In this document: in pieces, positions 55,387-64,000 of the stretch | Layout of the letters: every line of letters starts with the position of its first letter | Numbering within the stretch: the stretch's first letter is position 1 | Origin: Perkinsela sp. pyNocScin1 | Lineage: Eukaryota; Euglenozoa; Kinetoplastea; Prokinetoplastida; Perkinselidae | Assembly (NCBI GenBank): GCA_964019655.1 | Contig: CAXHTR010000002.1 | Coordinates: forward strand, 62,001 to 126,000 | DNA: 64,000 nucleotides | Reading direction: 5' to 3' | Position numbers and translations under genes: made by a program | The notes under the pieces: generated by a model | What the model was told of the DNA's origin: nothing | The model's input: the letters and a program-made list of their open reading frames with translations, nothing else | Database searches by the model: none

Positions 55387-56286
55387 TTAAGACCTTCCTG
55401 TTAAAGATTTGATGAATTTCTGGCGAGTTTCGGCTGGTATCTCATCAACATCTTGCTCAGAGTGCTTTTCGAGCTTTATTATGTCGATTAAGTGCTTAAG
55501 ATGGCTTTGGATACTTTCTAAGTGTTCACCTTCACATGAGATTTCTTTGAGAAAGAGCATCAATGCTTCTGCTGTACAAACTCCTGACTTTCGAGTCCTA
55601 CAGCGCACCGGATCGAGAAGTGATAAGTAATTAAGAATACTTGATGCATTTAAGGAGACTCGGGGAAATCTCCTCGGTATTAGCGATTGCAAAGCCTTTG
55701 CTTCATTCCATGTTGAGTCAATGAGTATGATATTTATCGTTGATGGCGTTTTCTCGGGATTAATATCAGTATTCATTCGATAATTGTATGTTATTTCTTG
55801 CAGCTTTTCTATTGATATTGCATCTTTGTCGGGAAAAAGAACGAAAAGATTCTCAGGGGAGCTTTTTTCGAAGAGCTTTTGAAGAGTTTGCTCTGAGTGT
55901 GGGTTCCAACCGATGTAAAGAGGGGCGTCGAAGTACCTTGCGATTATACGCCCGGTGTTCGACAGCTTTGCGAATTCTCGAGAATGCATAAGTATATGAA
56001 ATTGAAAAGGTGCCTTGTTGCTCGAAGTGGGTTTCATGCGGCTACATATGCAGAGCTGTGTATTTAGCCAGCAATAATCGCACAGCTTTCTCCTTCGCAT
56101 GCGCTCCATCGTCAACCCTAAACGCCTTTTAGTATTTAGAGAATTCTTCTCTTTAAGCGGACAGTCTGGGCTTCTGATGTAAGCGAGCCAATCAATCTCA
56201 CTAGTTTTTAGCGAGAAAAGTGGTGACTCAAGGTATGGAGCAGTACTGAATAAGCTATCGATTGATTCTTCGAATTTCCTATTCAT
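55387..56286 (-). CDS. DTW-domain tRNA-uridine aminocarboxypropyltransferase, 299 aa
   Basis: Family enzyme (bacterial TapT, human DTWD1/2) transfers the 3-amino-3-carboxypropyl group of S-adenosylmethionine to a tRNA uridine. Visible: zinc-ligand set C69, C72, C79, C81 (CDYCWLNTQLCIC), HSREFAKLSNTGRI (101-114), and IDSTWNEAKAL (189-199), carrying the DxTW motif as DSTW. RFPRVSLN follows, as in the family. The basic stretch MERMRRRKLC precedes the cysteines. No presequence, so cytosolic or nuclear. Confidence 0.9.
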   Translation of the reverse strand: MNRKFEESIDSLFSTAPYLESPLFSLKTSEIDWLAYIRSPDCPLKEKNSLNTKRRLGLTMERMRRRKLCDYCWLNTQLCICSRMKPTSSNKAPFQFHILMHSREFAKLSNTGRIIARYFDAPLYIGWNPHSEQTLQKLFEKSSPENLFVLFPDKDAISIEKLQEITYNYRMNTDINPEKTPSTINIILIDSTWNEAKALQSLIPRRFPRVSLNASSILNYLSLLDPVRCRTRKSGVCTAEALMLFLKEISCEGEHLESIQSHLKHLIDIIKLEKHSEQDVDEIPAETRQKFIKSLTGRS

Positions 56287-56396
56287 GCCATGATTCTATC
56301 GCAAAAAGTAAAACTCAGAGGTAGGAATCCTGTATATTCAAATAAAATTGTTCGCGAAGTAAGGCAAAGCTATACAAGAAACGGGCTCGGTTTAGG

Positions 56397-56858
56397 TTAG
56401 ATAAAGGAAAGTCGGGCTCTTTTGGAATCCCATGAATTATGCGTGGTGAGTTCGCCGATGCGTTTTCTCCTGGTATCTAATGAAGGAGTAGGCTTCCATT
56501 CTAGTAGCAGTGGCGGATGACTTTCGGAATCTTTTTGTTCTTCACATATATTCTGGGTAGCGGGTAGAGATCGTGGGTATAAAACAGAATCTTGCATCGG
56601 GTTCACGTGTAATAGAAACTGATTCCCATTTTGCAGTCCACATTCCACTTCCTCCAGAAAGTTGCAAGTTTTATTTGATGTTTCAGCATACTTCTCAGCA
56701 AATTTTCTTTCGATTGAGATGGGAGCTGTGGGCTTATAGCTCTTGGTATGACAAATTCGCTTGACAGAGGGCTCACATCGGTCAACCTCTGGACAGTTTT
56801 CTGTGAAGATGACCCCATCTTCTGTATTTCGCTTGAAGCCCGAAACTCTCGGGTACAT
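56397..56858 (-). CDS. Hypothetical basic protein, 153 aa
   Basis: No family recognised. Low-hydrophobicity sequence with Arg/Lys clusters near both ends (PRVSGFKRN, DTRRKRIGELTTHNSWDSKRARLSF). There are seven cysteines without a zinc-finger pattern. Composition suggests a disordered nuclear protein. It fits the gene spacing of the cluster (110 bp after the next gene) and lies near the divergent switch. Confidence 0.65.
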   Translation of the reverse strand: MYPRVSGFKRNTEDGVIFTENCPEVDRCEPSVKRICHTKSYKPTAPISIERKFAEKYAETSNKTCNFLEEVECGLQNGNQFLLHVNPMQDSVLYPRSLPATQNICEEQKDSESHPPLLLEWKPTPSLDTRRKRIGELTTHNSWDSKRARLSFI

Positions 56859-56983
56859 TAGTGCATGAAGGGTAAGGGTGCTAAAAAATTACTTTTAAGT
56901 CTGGACACAAGTGATAATAAAAAGTGTAAGCTTTCTGCTGTTTCCATCCACCAGATTTTTCGCATGTATTCACATTACACGAT

Positions 56984-57250
56984 TTAATCTTCTTGAGATC
57001 TTTTCGATGCTTCGACGTATCTTTTAACGTGATACGGGCTCTTCAGGATATAGTTAGGATCTTGGGACATTACGATGTTCTCTCGCCAATCAGACTTGAT
57101 ATAATAATTCCCTACGCATGCCGCGCACAAAAGTGGAGTGTACTTGCCCAGAAATTTGAAAAATCTATAGTGATCGATTTTATAGCATTTACACCAGATG
57201 TACTGATATGGGGCCCTTGCAAAGCGAAGAAATTCTGTTATTACCTTCAT
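56984..57250 (-). CDS. Small membrane protein, 88 aa
   Basis: The ATG at 57250 was chosen over a TTG five codons upstream. One membrane segment lies at about residues 41-56 (YTPLLCAACVGNYYIK). It is preceded by an aromatic, basic N-terminus (MKVITEFLRFARAPYQYIWCK) and followed by a polar tail ending VEASKRSQED. The layout resembles small single-pass mitochondrial respiratory-chain subunits; this is inference only. It would be the first gene of the - cluster at the divergent switch. Confidence 0.65.
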   Translation of the reverse strand: MKVITEFLRFARAPYQYIWCKCYKIDHYRFFKFLGKYTPLLCAACVGNYYIKSDWRENIVMSQDPNYILKSPYHVKRYVEASKRSQED

Positions 57251-57370
57251 TACTTCGTATTTCAAACATTATTAACACTGTGTACGTGTGCCCACTAGGC
57301 TAGGTGAGTTATTGATTAATTACGCTTTGAAAAATTCTTAGTGCATTCCTGATGTCGAATAAACTACCCA
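57251..57370. other. Divergent strand-switch region
   Basis: Only 120 bp separate the - strand gene starting at 57250 from the + strand gene starting at 57371. No core promoter element is recognisable. Confidence 0.5.
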
Positions 57371-60300
57371 ATGTTCAAGCTTGTAAAGGTCGTGCGAGGC
57401 ATCACATTGACAATAGGTGCACAAAGATCTTCATTAAAGTTTGTGTCACGGATGAGAGATTCTCGCCACCATACGAAGGCGTTTTCTGGAATATCTGTCA
57501 GGTTCTCTCATTTACCCACTAGCACAGGTAGTATTTATTCTGCTGAGAAGGAACATATTCCACTGACTCATAAATGTTGCAATGATCGGAAGTGTATCCT
57601 TTGCTCTATACTAAGAAAATTACGTCCCCGTACTATAATCAATCATGTCAATCAAACTCATGGATCCCCTGAACAGGCCCGTCTAAACAAAATTTGTGAC
57701 GTATCGCAAGATGCTCTAGCAGAATATTCGAAAGAGCACCCTGACGAAGACTTTATCTCATGTTACAAAGATATACTCGCATTCGCGTGCAAATCGGACT
57801 ATACTCCTGCTTGCTTATTCGCATGTTCTAGTATCGCGAAGTGTAGCAATAATGAGAAGAAGGATCTACTCTTAATTTTATTGAGGGCTTCATTTAGTGG
57901 GCGAGAATCATTCCTTCTTAAGGGTCATATTGAAAAAGAGGTAATTATAGTCGCTATGGAAGCCTTAAAAAATGGCATTGTGGCGTGTTCTTACCGAGCT
58001 CTTCATCTCATCAATATTATATTGAGAAGCTCTTCGCTTTCCAGTCAGCGTCGGCGAGATATTCTGCTGAGTATTCAACCTCTGCTCTTGAAGCTGGATC
58101 TAGAGAGAAATGTCTTATCCTGTGGATTTCAGGCCAACTTAGAACTGTGCGGTCTTCTATTTCTACTCATGAAAGAGGCCGTCATGAAAAAAGAATCTGC
58201 TAATAGTTTCATGTTTCAAACTCCTGGAATTTACCGTGTCTTGACAAGCAGTCTCATGAATAGAGATCTAACACCGTGGGATCTATCGATACTTTTAGAG
58301 CCATTCACACACTATGGGGTGTGTGAATATAATGCGCATTTTCTATTCAATATCCTCGGATCATACCAGACTAAACAAGCTGAAAGTGATTTTTTGTTCC
58401 TGATAAGAAAAGCAAGTTTTTCTGGTACAACTGGGCTTCTTGCGACCATACTGAACTTCTTGAAAGAAAAGCCTTATCTAGTAATACAAGAAGACAGTGG
58501 TAAGGTGCGTTACATTGATTTTGTTCTGCTTGTCAATATTCTCATGCGTAGAATATCTTCGTTGCTTGTTTGTCCTGATGAATGTTTATCAATGGATGAA
58601 CATTTATTCAGTATAAGAGAACTAACGCATTGCTTACGAACAATATCAAAGGCAAACACGATGATCATGAAAATTAGAAACAATGCGCTTTCATCTCTAT
58701 GGCATTCTGTTAGCGTTGAAAATTTCTCTACCAAGAGTTCACCTGAGAGTGAAGTAACCTCCGAACCAAGAGCGTCCCCACATCTTTGCTCTATAATGAA
58801 TCTATTCCAAGCTGAATCAATGCGATGTGATGGTACAATAAGCCAATTTTCACCAAATAACACGGAAAATATTGGTGTGATGGAAACCTTCCACTACCAT
58901 TATTTTGACCGAAGCTCGGTATCTTCTTTCGAGAGCTTTGACTCAAGTTACCACTACTTTTCGTATGTATCCCCATCGCACACAATTAATACGCTAATTA
59001 AGCCAATTCTGATGGCCAAGTCAATTGAAGATATATTCGTGTTTTTGCATGAGTGGGAAAAGCTCGCAGAATCCTCGATTTTGCATACGCCAGTTAAGCC
59101 TTCCGAAAAATTGCAAGGAACCGCTTGTAATCGCTTCGGGATGCGTATTGATGTTTATGAATCTATTGTCGCACGTGTTATGCAGCTTCTTGCTCATCAC
59201 ATTCCAGGCGCATCGGCGTCACTCTTAACCTTCGACACACATGAATATCTCCACGTGCTCAGTGATGCGTGTAAAAGAGGAAAGTTTCCTTTGCACAAGC
59301 ACTTGTCCGTTGAACAATTTTCCATTCTGCAGAGATTTTGCTCTTTTTCACATCAGCCTTTGTCACCGACTCTGCTCTCTTCGAAAGAAAAATTACCTGA
59401 AGCTTACAAACCACAGCTGCTTGCACGGGAAATGAAGAATAGCATCCCAACTTCAAATTTGCATGTTACTTGCACAAACGCGGGCACCGATAAATCCCCT
59501 GAGAATATATTGAAGCTTGGTAGCGTATCACTTTCTGATTGGGCGACCGCGTTCCTCTTCATTGTGGGCACATACAACCTCAAGATGCGATGTCCACCGC
59601 AAAAAATGAAAGTCGGCATGGATTTCCTTGACAGACTTCAGAACGCTATGAGTGTTATTGCTGGTTTCATCGGCACACAGGCAATTTCTCCTGACGACAA
59701 AAGGTTTGAGCGCATCTTATACCCAGTCGCAGATAGCTTGCAGAAAGATAAAGCCTATCTAGCGAAATGCCCTAAGCTGCCCTCACCTATCGGCTTTGCG
59801 TATGCATACCTTGATGAATTCACGCTCTGGTTGATGAGCACCATGCCACACCTACAAGCATACTTAGCAATTGTTCAAGGAAGCAGTCTTGATGTGGACA
59901 AGCTCACTCGTTTGTCACATGTGGTTCTGACGCTTTTGTATGCATGCTGTTGCACTATACCTACTGTGCTTCCTCTTCCGCTTTCACTCGTGCGATCAAT
60001 TAGTCAACATTTTTTTGCACCGAATCAAGCAACGCCGTTTTTCAGCCTTTTCCTTCCCGCGATGCGAATGAAGAATTTGATGGATCTTGCACGAATCTTG
60101 AATTATTTGAACATTTGTACTCCTGACAAAGATAGGAAAAACGCAACTGCTTTTCAATGTGTTATGCCATATTCGCTCGGTGCCTATTTCTACATAGCAA
60201 CAGGTCTGATGGATGAGTTTTCTGAAGAAGCAAAACGAACCTTGCATTTCCCAGACATCGCGCCGCTCATGCAGACAACCGCGTGCTTTCTTTCGAAGAA

Positions 60301-62098
60301 TGAAACACTGGTCACTTCTCTCGAAAATCCAAACTTCTCCAATTTCTCGCTTGACCGGCAAATTATGCAGTCCATAAAGTCACAAGATAATGCTGCATCG
60401 AAAATCTTGGAGTTAATCTACCGGCGACTCGCGAGCAAAAGCTTCTTGCGAATCACTAGACTGAGTGTGCGAAAGTTGACTCTCAAGCAGTCAATGCAGT
60501 TGCTATCTGCACTTTTACTCTTAAAGCCACATGTTCACAATGATCTCATTGCTTCCCTATCCGGACGAGTGCAGGCTCTATCTTCTCAGCGACTGAATCA
60601 TAAAGTTGAGGGCTTTGAATCTGGAAGTGCGGAGAAGAGCTCCAGTGATAACCACACTTTACCTCTGGAATCATGCTCTGTCGATGACCCGAGTTGCAAA
60701 GACTTTGTCACGCTCCTAGAAAACCTTGCCCATGCGCAAATTCATGATGAGAAACTTCTTCAAAGTATCATCCGTATTGCACCACTTGGTAGTATGCACC
60801 AAAGCATCTTGATTCACATATTTTCTTTGGTCCTGGGGCATGATAGCTCTAAGATTTCGGAGAAAACGACTGGATACATGAAGCGCACGGAAAACTTGGT
60901 TTCAAATGCGCTTGAAAGTGTCAAGGACGACGGGGCGCATACAGTCATGCAAATACCGCGCATTGCACCTGAGGTACAGGAAGCAAAGCCCCATGATTCT
61001 CTTTGGGCTTCTATTGGGCCTGGACTTGGCATCGAGGGCTTAACGTCATCTTTGCCGAGCCAGCTGCGTGTTGATCTCCTATTTTCACTATGCATGTCCT
61101 TGTACGACACTCTCATTCATCGAGATATGGAGAGGGGAACCGAAGACACGAGTGTTCATGCGTTACACAATATCCCTCTACTATTTCGACAAGCATGCGA
61201 AGTCGGTCAGATCACCGTCGCCGACGGCCGCACGCTTGATCGACTCATGCGCTGCATATCTGTCTTATTCGCCATCCTTTCACTCCCGACTGCCGTACCT
61301 GGGTATGCACATCATGAGCAAACTGTGAATGCCTCGCTCGACTGTGTATTTGACACGCATAGCGGTGAATCAATCCTTGCACAAATTGCGTATCGTCTTC
61401 ATGAGCTAGCACTTCAGCCAGATTTCAGCTTAGAAACCCTTTGCCAATCGTGTGCACAAATTACGAAAAATATCTTTGTAGCAGTCGTGACCGACCTGTC
61501 CAGCGAGCATGGCACATCAGTCTTTAGTCAGTATCTGCAGAGGAACAAAAGTGCTCGTGATGTGCTCGCACGCGACCGCAGAATGGCCGTGCGACTGATG
61601 CAGTTCTTTATTCCCCGCGTCACACGCAGTATACGAAATGCAAACCGCCGACAGGTACAAAACATTATTCACTCATACGCACTTGTCACTATTTTGCAAG
61701 CTATGCATGGAGCTAGCGAAAGCAAGACAGATCGCATATACCTCGACCAATTGAGCGCTGTACCGCTTTCGCTTTTACGCGGCATTTTGCGGCGCCTGGG
61801 GGTGCTGCGGCACGAACTTACCTTCGATGACCTCTACAGCTTTGGAACTATGTTTGCGAATGTCTTCCACTTCCCACTCCCGGATGCTTTTCTGGAAGAC
61901 ATCGCATCGAATATCCGCATGCTTGCGCAGCTCGAGATCAGTGCTGTCAATGAGGACAAAGAAAAAGTGAATGCACATCATATGGAGAAGATTGCATACT
62001 TCCTTCACCTGCTCAAGCGGAGCGGTTTCGATGTGCCAAGTGCTCTGCAGCAGAGCTTTCAGGAAGCATGGAGCAAATGCACAGTTTCTTGTAAATAA
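57371..62098 (+). CDS. Large helical mitochondrial-type protein with zinc finger, 1575 aa
   Basis: No family named. The N-terminus (MFKLVKVVRGITLTIGAQRSSLKFVSRMRDSRHH) is a strong mitochondrial presequence. A C2H2-like finger follows with C75, C78, H92 and H97, plus a nearby C69/C70 pair. The remaining 1450 residues are predicted helical, with Leu-rich runs resembling helical-repeat (HEAT/PPR-like) scaffolds, interrupted by a low-complexity region near residues 455-540. No RAP domain is evident. Large helical mitochondrial proteins of this kind occur in kinetoplastid mitoribosome and RNA-processing complexes. The downstream gene is similar in type. Confidence 0.85.
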   Translation: MFKLVKVVRGITLTIGAQRSSLKFVSRMRDSRHHTKAFSGISVRFSHLPTSTGSIYSAEKEHIPLTHKCCNDRKCILCSILRKLRPRTIINHVNQTHGSPEQARLNKICDVSQDALAEYSKEHPDEDFISCYKDILAFACKSDYTPACLFACSSIAKCSNNEKKDLLLILLRASFSGRESFLLKGHIEKEVIIVAMEALKNGIVACSYRALHLINIILRSSSLSSQRRRDILLSIQPLLLKLDLERNVLSCGFQANLELCGLLFLLMKEAVMKKESANSFMFQTPGIYRVLTSSLMNRDLTPWDLSILLEPFTHYGVCEYNAHFLFNILGSYQTKQAESDFLFLIRKASFSGTTGLLATILNFLKEKPYLVIQEDSGKVRYIDFVLLVNILMRRISSLLVCPDECLSMDEHLFSIRELTHCLRTISKANTMIMKIRNNALSSLWHSVSVENFSTKSSPESEVTSEPRASPHLCSIMNLFQAESMRCDGTISQFSPNNTENIGVMETFHYHYFDRSSVSSFESFDSSYHYFSYVSPSHTINTLIKPILMAKSIEDIFVFLHEWEKLAESSILHTPVKPSEKLQGTACNRFGMRIDVYESIVARVMQLLAHHIPGASASLLTFDTHEYLHVLSDACKRGKFPLHKHLSVEQFSILQRFCSFSHQPLSPTLLSSKEKLPEAYKPQLLAREMKNSIPTSNLHVTCTNAGTDKSPENILKLGSVSLSDWATAFLFIVGTYNLKMRCPPQKMKVGMDFLDRLQNAMSVIAGFIGTQAISPDDKRFERILYPVADSLQKDKAYLAKCPKLPSPIGFAYAYLDEFTLWLMSTMPHLQAYLAIVQGSSLDVDKLTRLSHVVLTLLYACCCTIPTVLPLPLSLVRSISQHFFAPNQATPFFSLFLPAMRMKNLMDLARILNYLNICTPDKDRKNATAFQCVMPYSLGAYFYIATGLMDEFSEEAKRTLHFPDIAPLMQTTACFLSKNETLVTSLENPNFSNFSLDRQIMQSIKSQDNAASKILELIYRRLASKSFLRITRLSVRKLTLKQSMQLLSALLLLKPHVHNDLIASLSGRVQALSSQRLNHKVEGFESGSAEKSSSDNHTLPLESCSVDDPSCKDFVTLLENLAHAQIHDEKLLQSIIRIAPLGSMHQSILIHIFSLVLGHDSSKISEKTTGYMKRTENLVSNALESVKDDGAHTVMQIPRIAPEVQEAKPHDSLWASIGPGLGIEGLTSSLPSQLRVDLLFSLCMSLYDTLIHRDMERGTEDTSVHALHNIPLLFRQACEVGQITVADGRTLDRLMRCISVLFAILSLPTAVPGYAHHEQTVNASLDCVFDTHSGESILAQIAYRLHELALQPDFSLETLCQSCAQITKNIFVAVVTDLSSEHGTSVFSQYLQRNKSARDVLARDRRMAVRLMQFFIPRVTRSIRNANRRQVQNIIHSYALVTILQAMHGASESKTDRIYLDQLSAVPLSLLRGILRRLGVLRHELTFDDLYSFGTMFANVFHFPLPDAFLEDIASNIRMLAQLEISAVNEDKEKVNAHHMEKIAYFLHLLKRSGFDVPSALQQSFQEAWSKCTVSCK

Positions 62099-62206
62099 TA
62101 CGCAGATGTGCCCTTCGCTTTGCTTTTTGCAATTTCTACCCTCTGCCTCACTTTCGTCTTTTACACGACTCTATGGCACTGAATTGAGACTGAACACATT
62201 TTGGAG

Positions 62207-64000
62207 ATGTCAATCCTTTCTCGAAAAAATCGGGTACTCGTCAAAATAAGCCCGCCTGCCTGTTTTCTTCCGCAGCCTTTCATAGGCGCACAGCAACAAT
62301 GCATGGCATTTCGAACTGGGATCCGCACACTCTGCACACAACAGCCGCTAGTGACTCTGGACACAATACGAGAAATGAAGAAGACATTCTTTATGGCGCT
62401 CAATAAGTCGCAGGTAGCGGATCTGTGCGTGTTTGCTGAAAATCCACAGGGGCTCCATGAGCTCCCCACAGGCGCGCTCCTCTTCCTGTACAAAGTTTTG
62501 TGCAGGCATACTGTGCCACACGGCGATACGCTCATACAGCACATATTTGCGCTCTTTCGATCAAGGCTCGATACTGATCCGAAGAAAATAATTGCGCCGC
62601 TGCTGACGCAGAACCACGCTATCTGCATCTATCGCTTCCATGCGAGCTCGGTTGAGCGGAAAGGAATCGACCCGACGTTTACCTTCATCCCCCTTCCCGA
62701 GGACCTCGTCGACAGATTGTACAGGCTCGCATACCCAAAGGGAAACATTGCCTTTCAGCTCAAGAGTGGCAGGCCGAGCGACTCTGTGAAACTTTTACTC
62801 ACTGTTATAACAAAGCGTGCAGCCGAGCTCGAGCGCATTGATAAGCACCATCAAGAAAACACTGACCCGACACTGTCACTCATTCGCACGATGTGTGCCC
62901 TCGGATCAGATATATACGCACTCCTCTTCGAGCAGAGCCTCGCGACAGCGCTCGCAGCTGTGAGTGATCGCGCACCGCTCGAAAAGGCGGGGAAAGTGCT
63001 GTGCAAGGTCATTGTCACTCGGTATCCGACACAAATCGCAAAGTTCCACAACCACGAGCTCTTTGCCGCGATCGCCGGCCTCGGCAAGACGGCTGCGAAC
63101 TCGCAGGCCATGCGACTCTACAAGAACTATTTTCTCACGGTTCTTGAGAAGCGCTACGAAGCAGATGACACCAATGCGCTCATAATGACGCTCTTCAGCG
63201 CCTTTGGCGCCGCGCGGGTCCTCATGCAAATACGGAGCCCAGATTTCGAAGATGTTGCGCACGCGGCGTACCGGTGCTGCATCCGGCATGAAGCCATGCT
63301 AGCCAAGGAAAACTGGGCACAGGTGACGCTGGTGCGAATGATCAGCGTGGCGAAGACGCTTGCCACAAATGAAGTCCTTGCGATTACAATGAAGATCCTC
63401 AGCCTCCCCTCCGTCCTCGAGATCATTCGGCGCGAGTGCGACACACCACTGGTCCTCGCACTCACAGACCTCGTCGTCGCTCAAGTTTTCTCCAAGAAAA
63501 GCACGAGCGCTGAAGCAATCAGAGGTGCGCTCATATACCGCCTTCGCGACCTCACGCAGCCCGATCAGCGTGTGAAGCATGCGCCGGAGGCCCTCTGTGC
63601 CATTCTCAACATGGTGATGCGGAGCGAATCACCGTCCAGGCATGCCGCAGCGTGGAAAAGGGCCCGGGACATGCTTCTTGCCGAAGAAGATAGCTACTTT
63701 CATGCGCTTTCGCAACCGCTGCTCACGAGCCTCGTGACCTTTGCTAGCTATGACGTGCAGATAGAGACGTCGCCAGCGAGCGCAGCGCTCTGGGCCAAGC
63801 TCGCCATGGTCGTCACGCAGCGACAGCGCTCGAGCCGGCTCGCGCTTCAGAACATTGCGTTCATGTACGGCGTAGCGGCGAAGGAAATTCGAGCAGACCG
63901 CGCAGCTCTTCGCACGGCGCTTCTCGTGGCGATCATCATGCGACTCCGCGCTTTTGTTTCCGAAGCCGAATGGAACCAATTTGGCGCAGATTTTGTCGAT
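62207..64000 (+). CDS. Large helical mitochondrial-type protein, partial (598 aa visible)
   Basis: The frame is open from an ATG at 62207 to the window end without a stop, so the 3' part is missing. A long pyrimidine-rich stretch (62138-62170) and AGs precede the ATG. The N-terminus (MSILSRKNRVLVKISPPACFLPQPF) is basic and free of acidic residues, a likely mitochondrial presequence. The rest is helical and Leu/Ala-rich with repeating segments (ALNKSQVADLCVFAENP, LIQHIFALFRSRL, VKLLLTVITKRAAELE). Codon use becomes GC-rich toward the right end. No family recognised. Confidence 0.85.
   Translation, partial: MSILSRKNRVLVKISPPACFLPQPFIGAQQQCMAFRTGIRTLCTQQPLVTLDTIREMKKTFFMALNKSQVADLCVFAENPQGLHELPTGALLFLYKVLCRHTVPHGDTLIQHIFALFRSRLDTDPKKIIAPLLTQNHAICIYRFHASSVERKGIDPTFTFIPLPEDLVDRLYRLAYPKGNIAFQLKSGRPSDSVKLLLTVITKRAAELERIDKHHQENTDPTLSLIRTMCALGSDIYALLFEQSLATALAAVSDRAPLEKAGKVLCKVIVTRYPTQIAKFHNHELFAAIAGLGKTAANSQAMRLYKNYFLTVLEKRYEADDTNALIMTLFSAFGAARVLMQIRSPDFEDVAHAAYRCCIRHEAMLAKENWAQVTLVRMISVAKTLATNEVLAITMKILSLPSVLEIIRRECDTPLVLALTDLVVAQVFSKKSTSAEAIRGALIYRLRDLTQPDQRVKHAPEALCAILNMVMRSESPSRHAAAWKRARDMLLAEEDSYFHALSQPLLTSLVTFASYDVQIETSPASAALWAKLAMVVTQRQRSSRLALQNIAFMYGVAAKEIRADRAALRTALLVAIIMRLRAFVSEAEWNQFGADFVD

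Overview
This window looks like nuclear DNA of a kinetoplastid protist. Genes have no visible introns and sit in long same-strand runs: + from 4 to 8674, - from 9278 to 33382, + from 33644 to 43443, - from 44000 to 57250, and + from 57371 to the right edge. This is the directional-cluster (polycistronic) layout of kinetoplastids. Many starts follow a pyrimidine tract and an AG within a few tens of bases, as expected for spliced-leader trans-splicing. There are about 52 genes in 64 kb. From memory, this density and the large LRR family fit an aflagellate endosymbiont such as Perkinsela (in Paramoeba), but the species is an inference only.

The dominant content is a family of 25 leucine-rich-repeat (LRR) genes in all three clusters left of 46 kb. 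They share LRRs of exactly or nearly 23 residues (consensus LPxxLxxLxLxxNxfsGxiDLxx), usually after an N-terminal cap with a plant-like CxWxGVxC motif. I see three architectures. Type A (17 genes) has a very short hydrophobic leader, then a conserved GRxDxxxLSxQxxMELL block, the cap, 4 to 41 LRRs and often a VDxxGxxxP-like tail. Type B (5 genes, about 215-242 aa) has a distinct cap and few LRRs. Type C (3 genes) has few LRRs and a charged or Ser/acidic C-terminal tail. None shows a C-terminal membrane anchor or kinase, so secreted or exported proteins are the most likely products.

Region by region: 0-8.7 kb is LRR genes plus one unknown gene. 9.3-25.6 kb is mostly LRR genes, including a 1071-residue giant, with a helical hypothetical gene and an Rrp3/DDX47-type helicase. 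25.8-33.4 kb is housekeeping: two hypotheticals, proteasome ATPase RPT1, a hydratase-fold enzyme, a ZIP transporter, SCD6/LSM14 and mitoribosomal uS8m. 33.6-37.6 kb carries a leucyl aminopeptidase and mitochondrial-looking proteins. 37.7-45.8 kb is a second LRR block spanning a convergent switch. 46.3-57.3 kb holds an RRM/zinc-knuckle protein, eS30, two probable mitochondrial proteins, a coiled-coil protein and a ribosome-biogenesis group: RRN3-like, LAS1-like, YAR1-like and a DTWD tRNA-modification enzyme. 57.4-64 kb holds two large helical mitochondrial-type proteins, the second cut by the window end.

The window therefore mixes ordinary RNA, ribosome and proteasome genes with a large lineage-specific LRR protein system.
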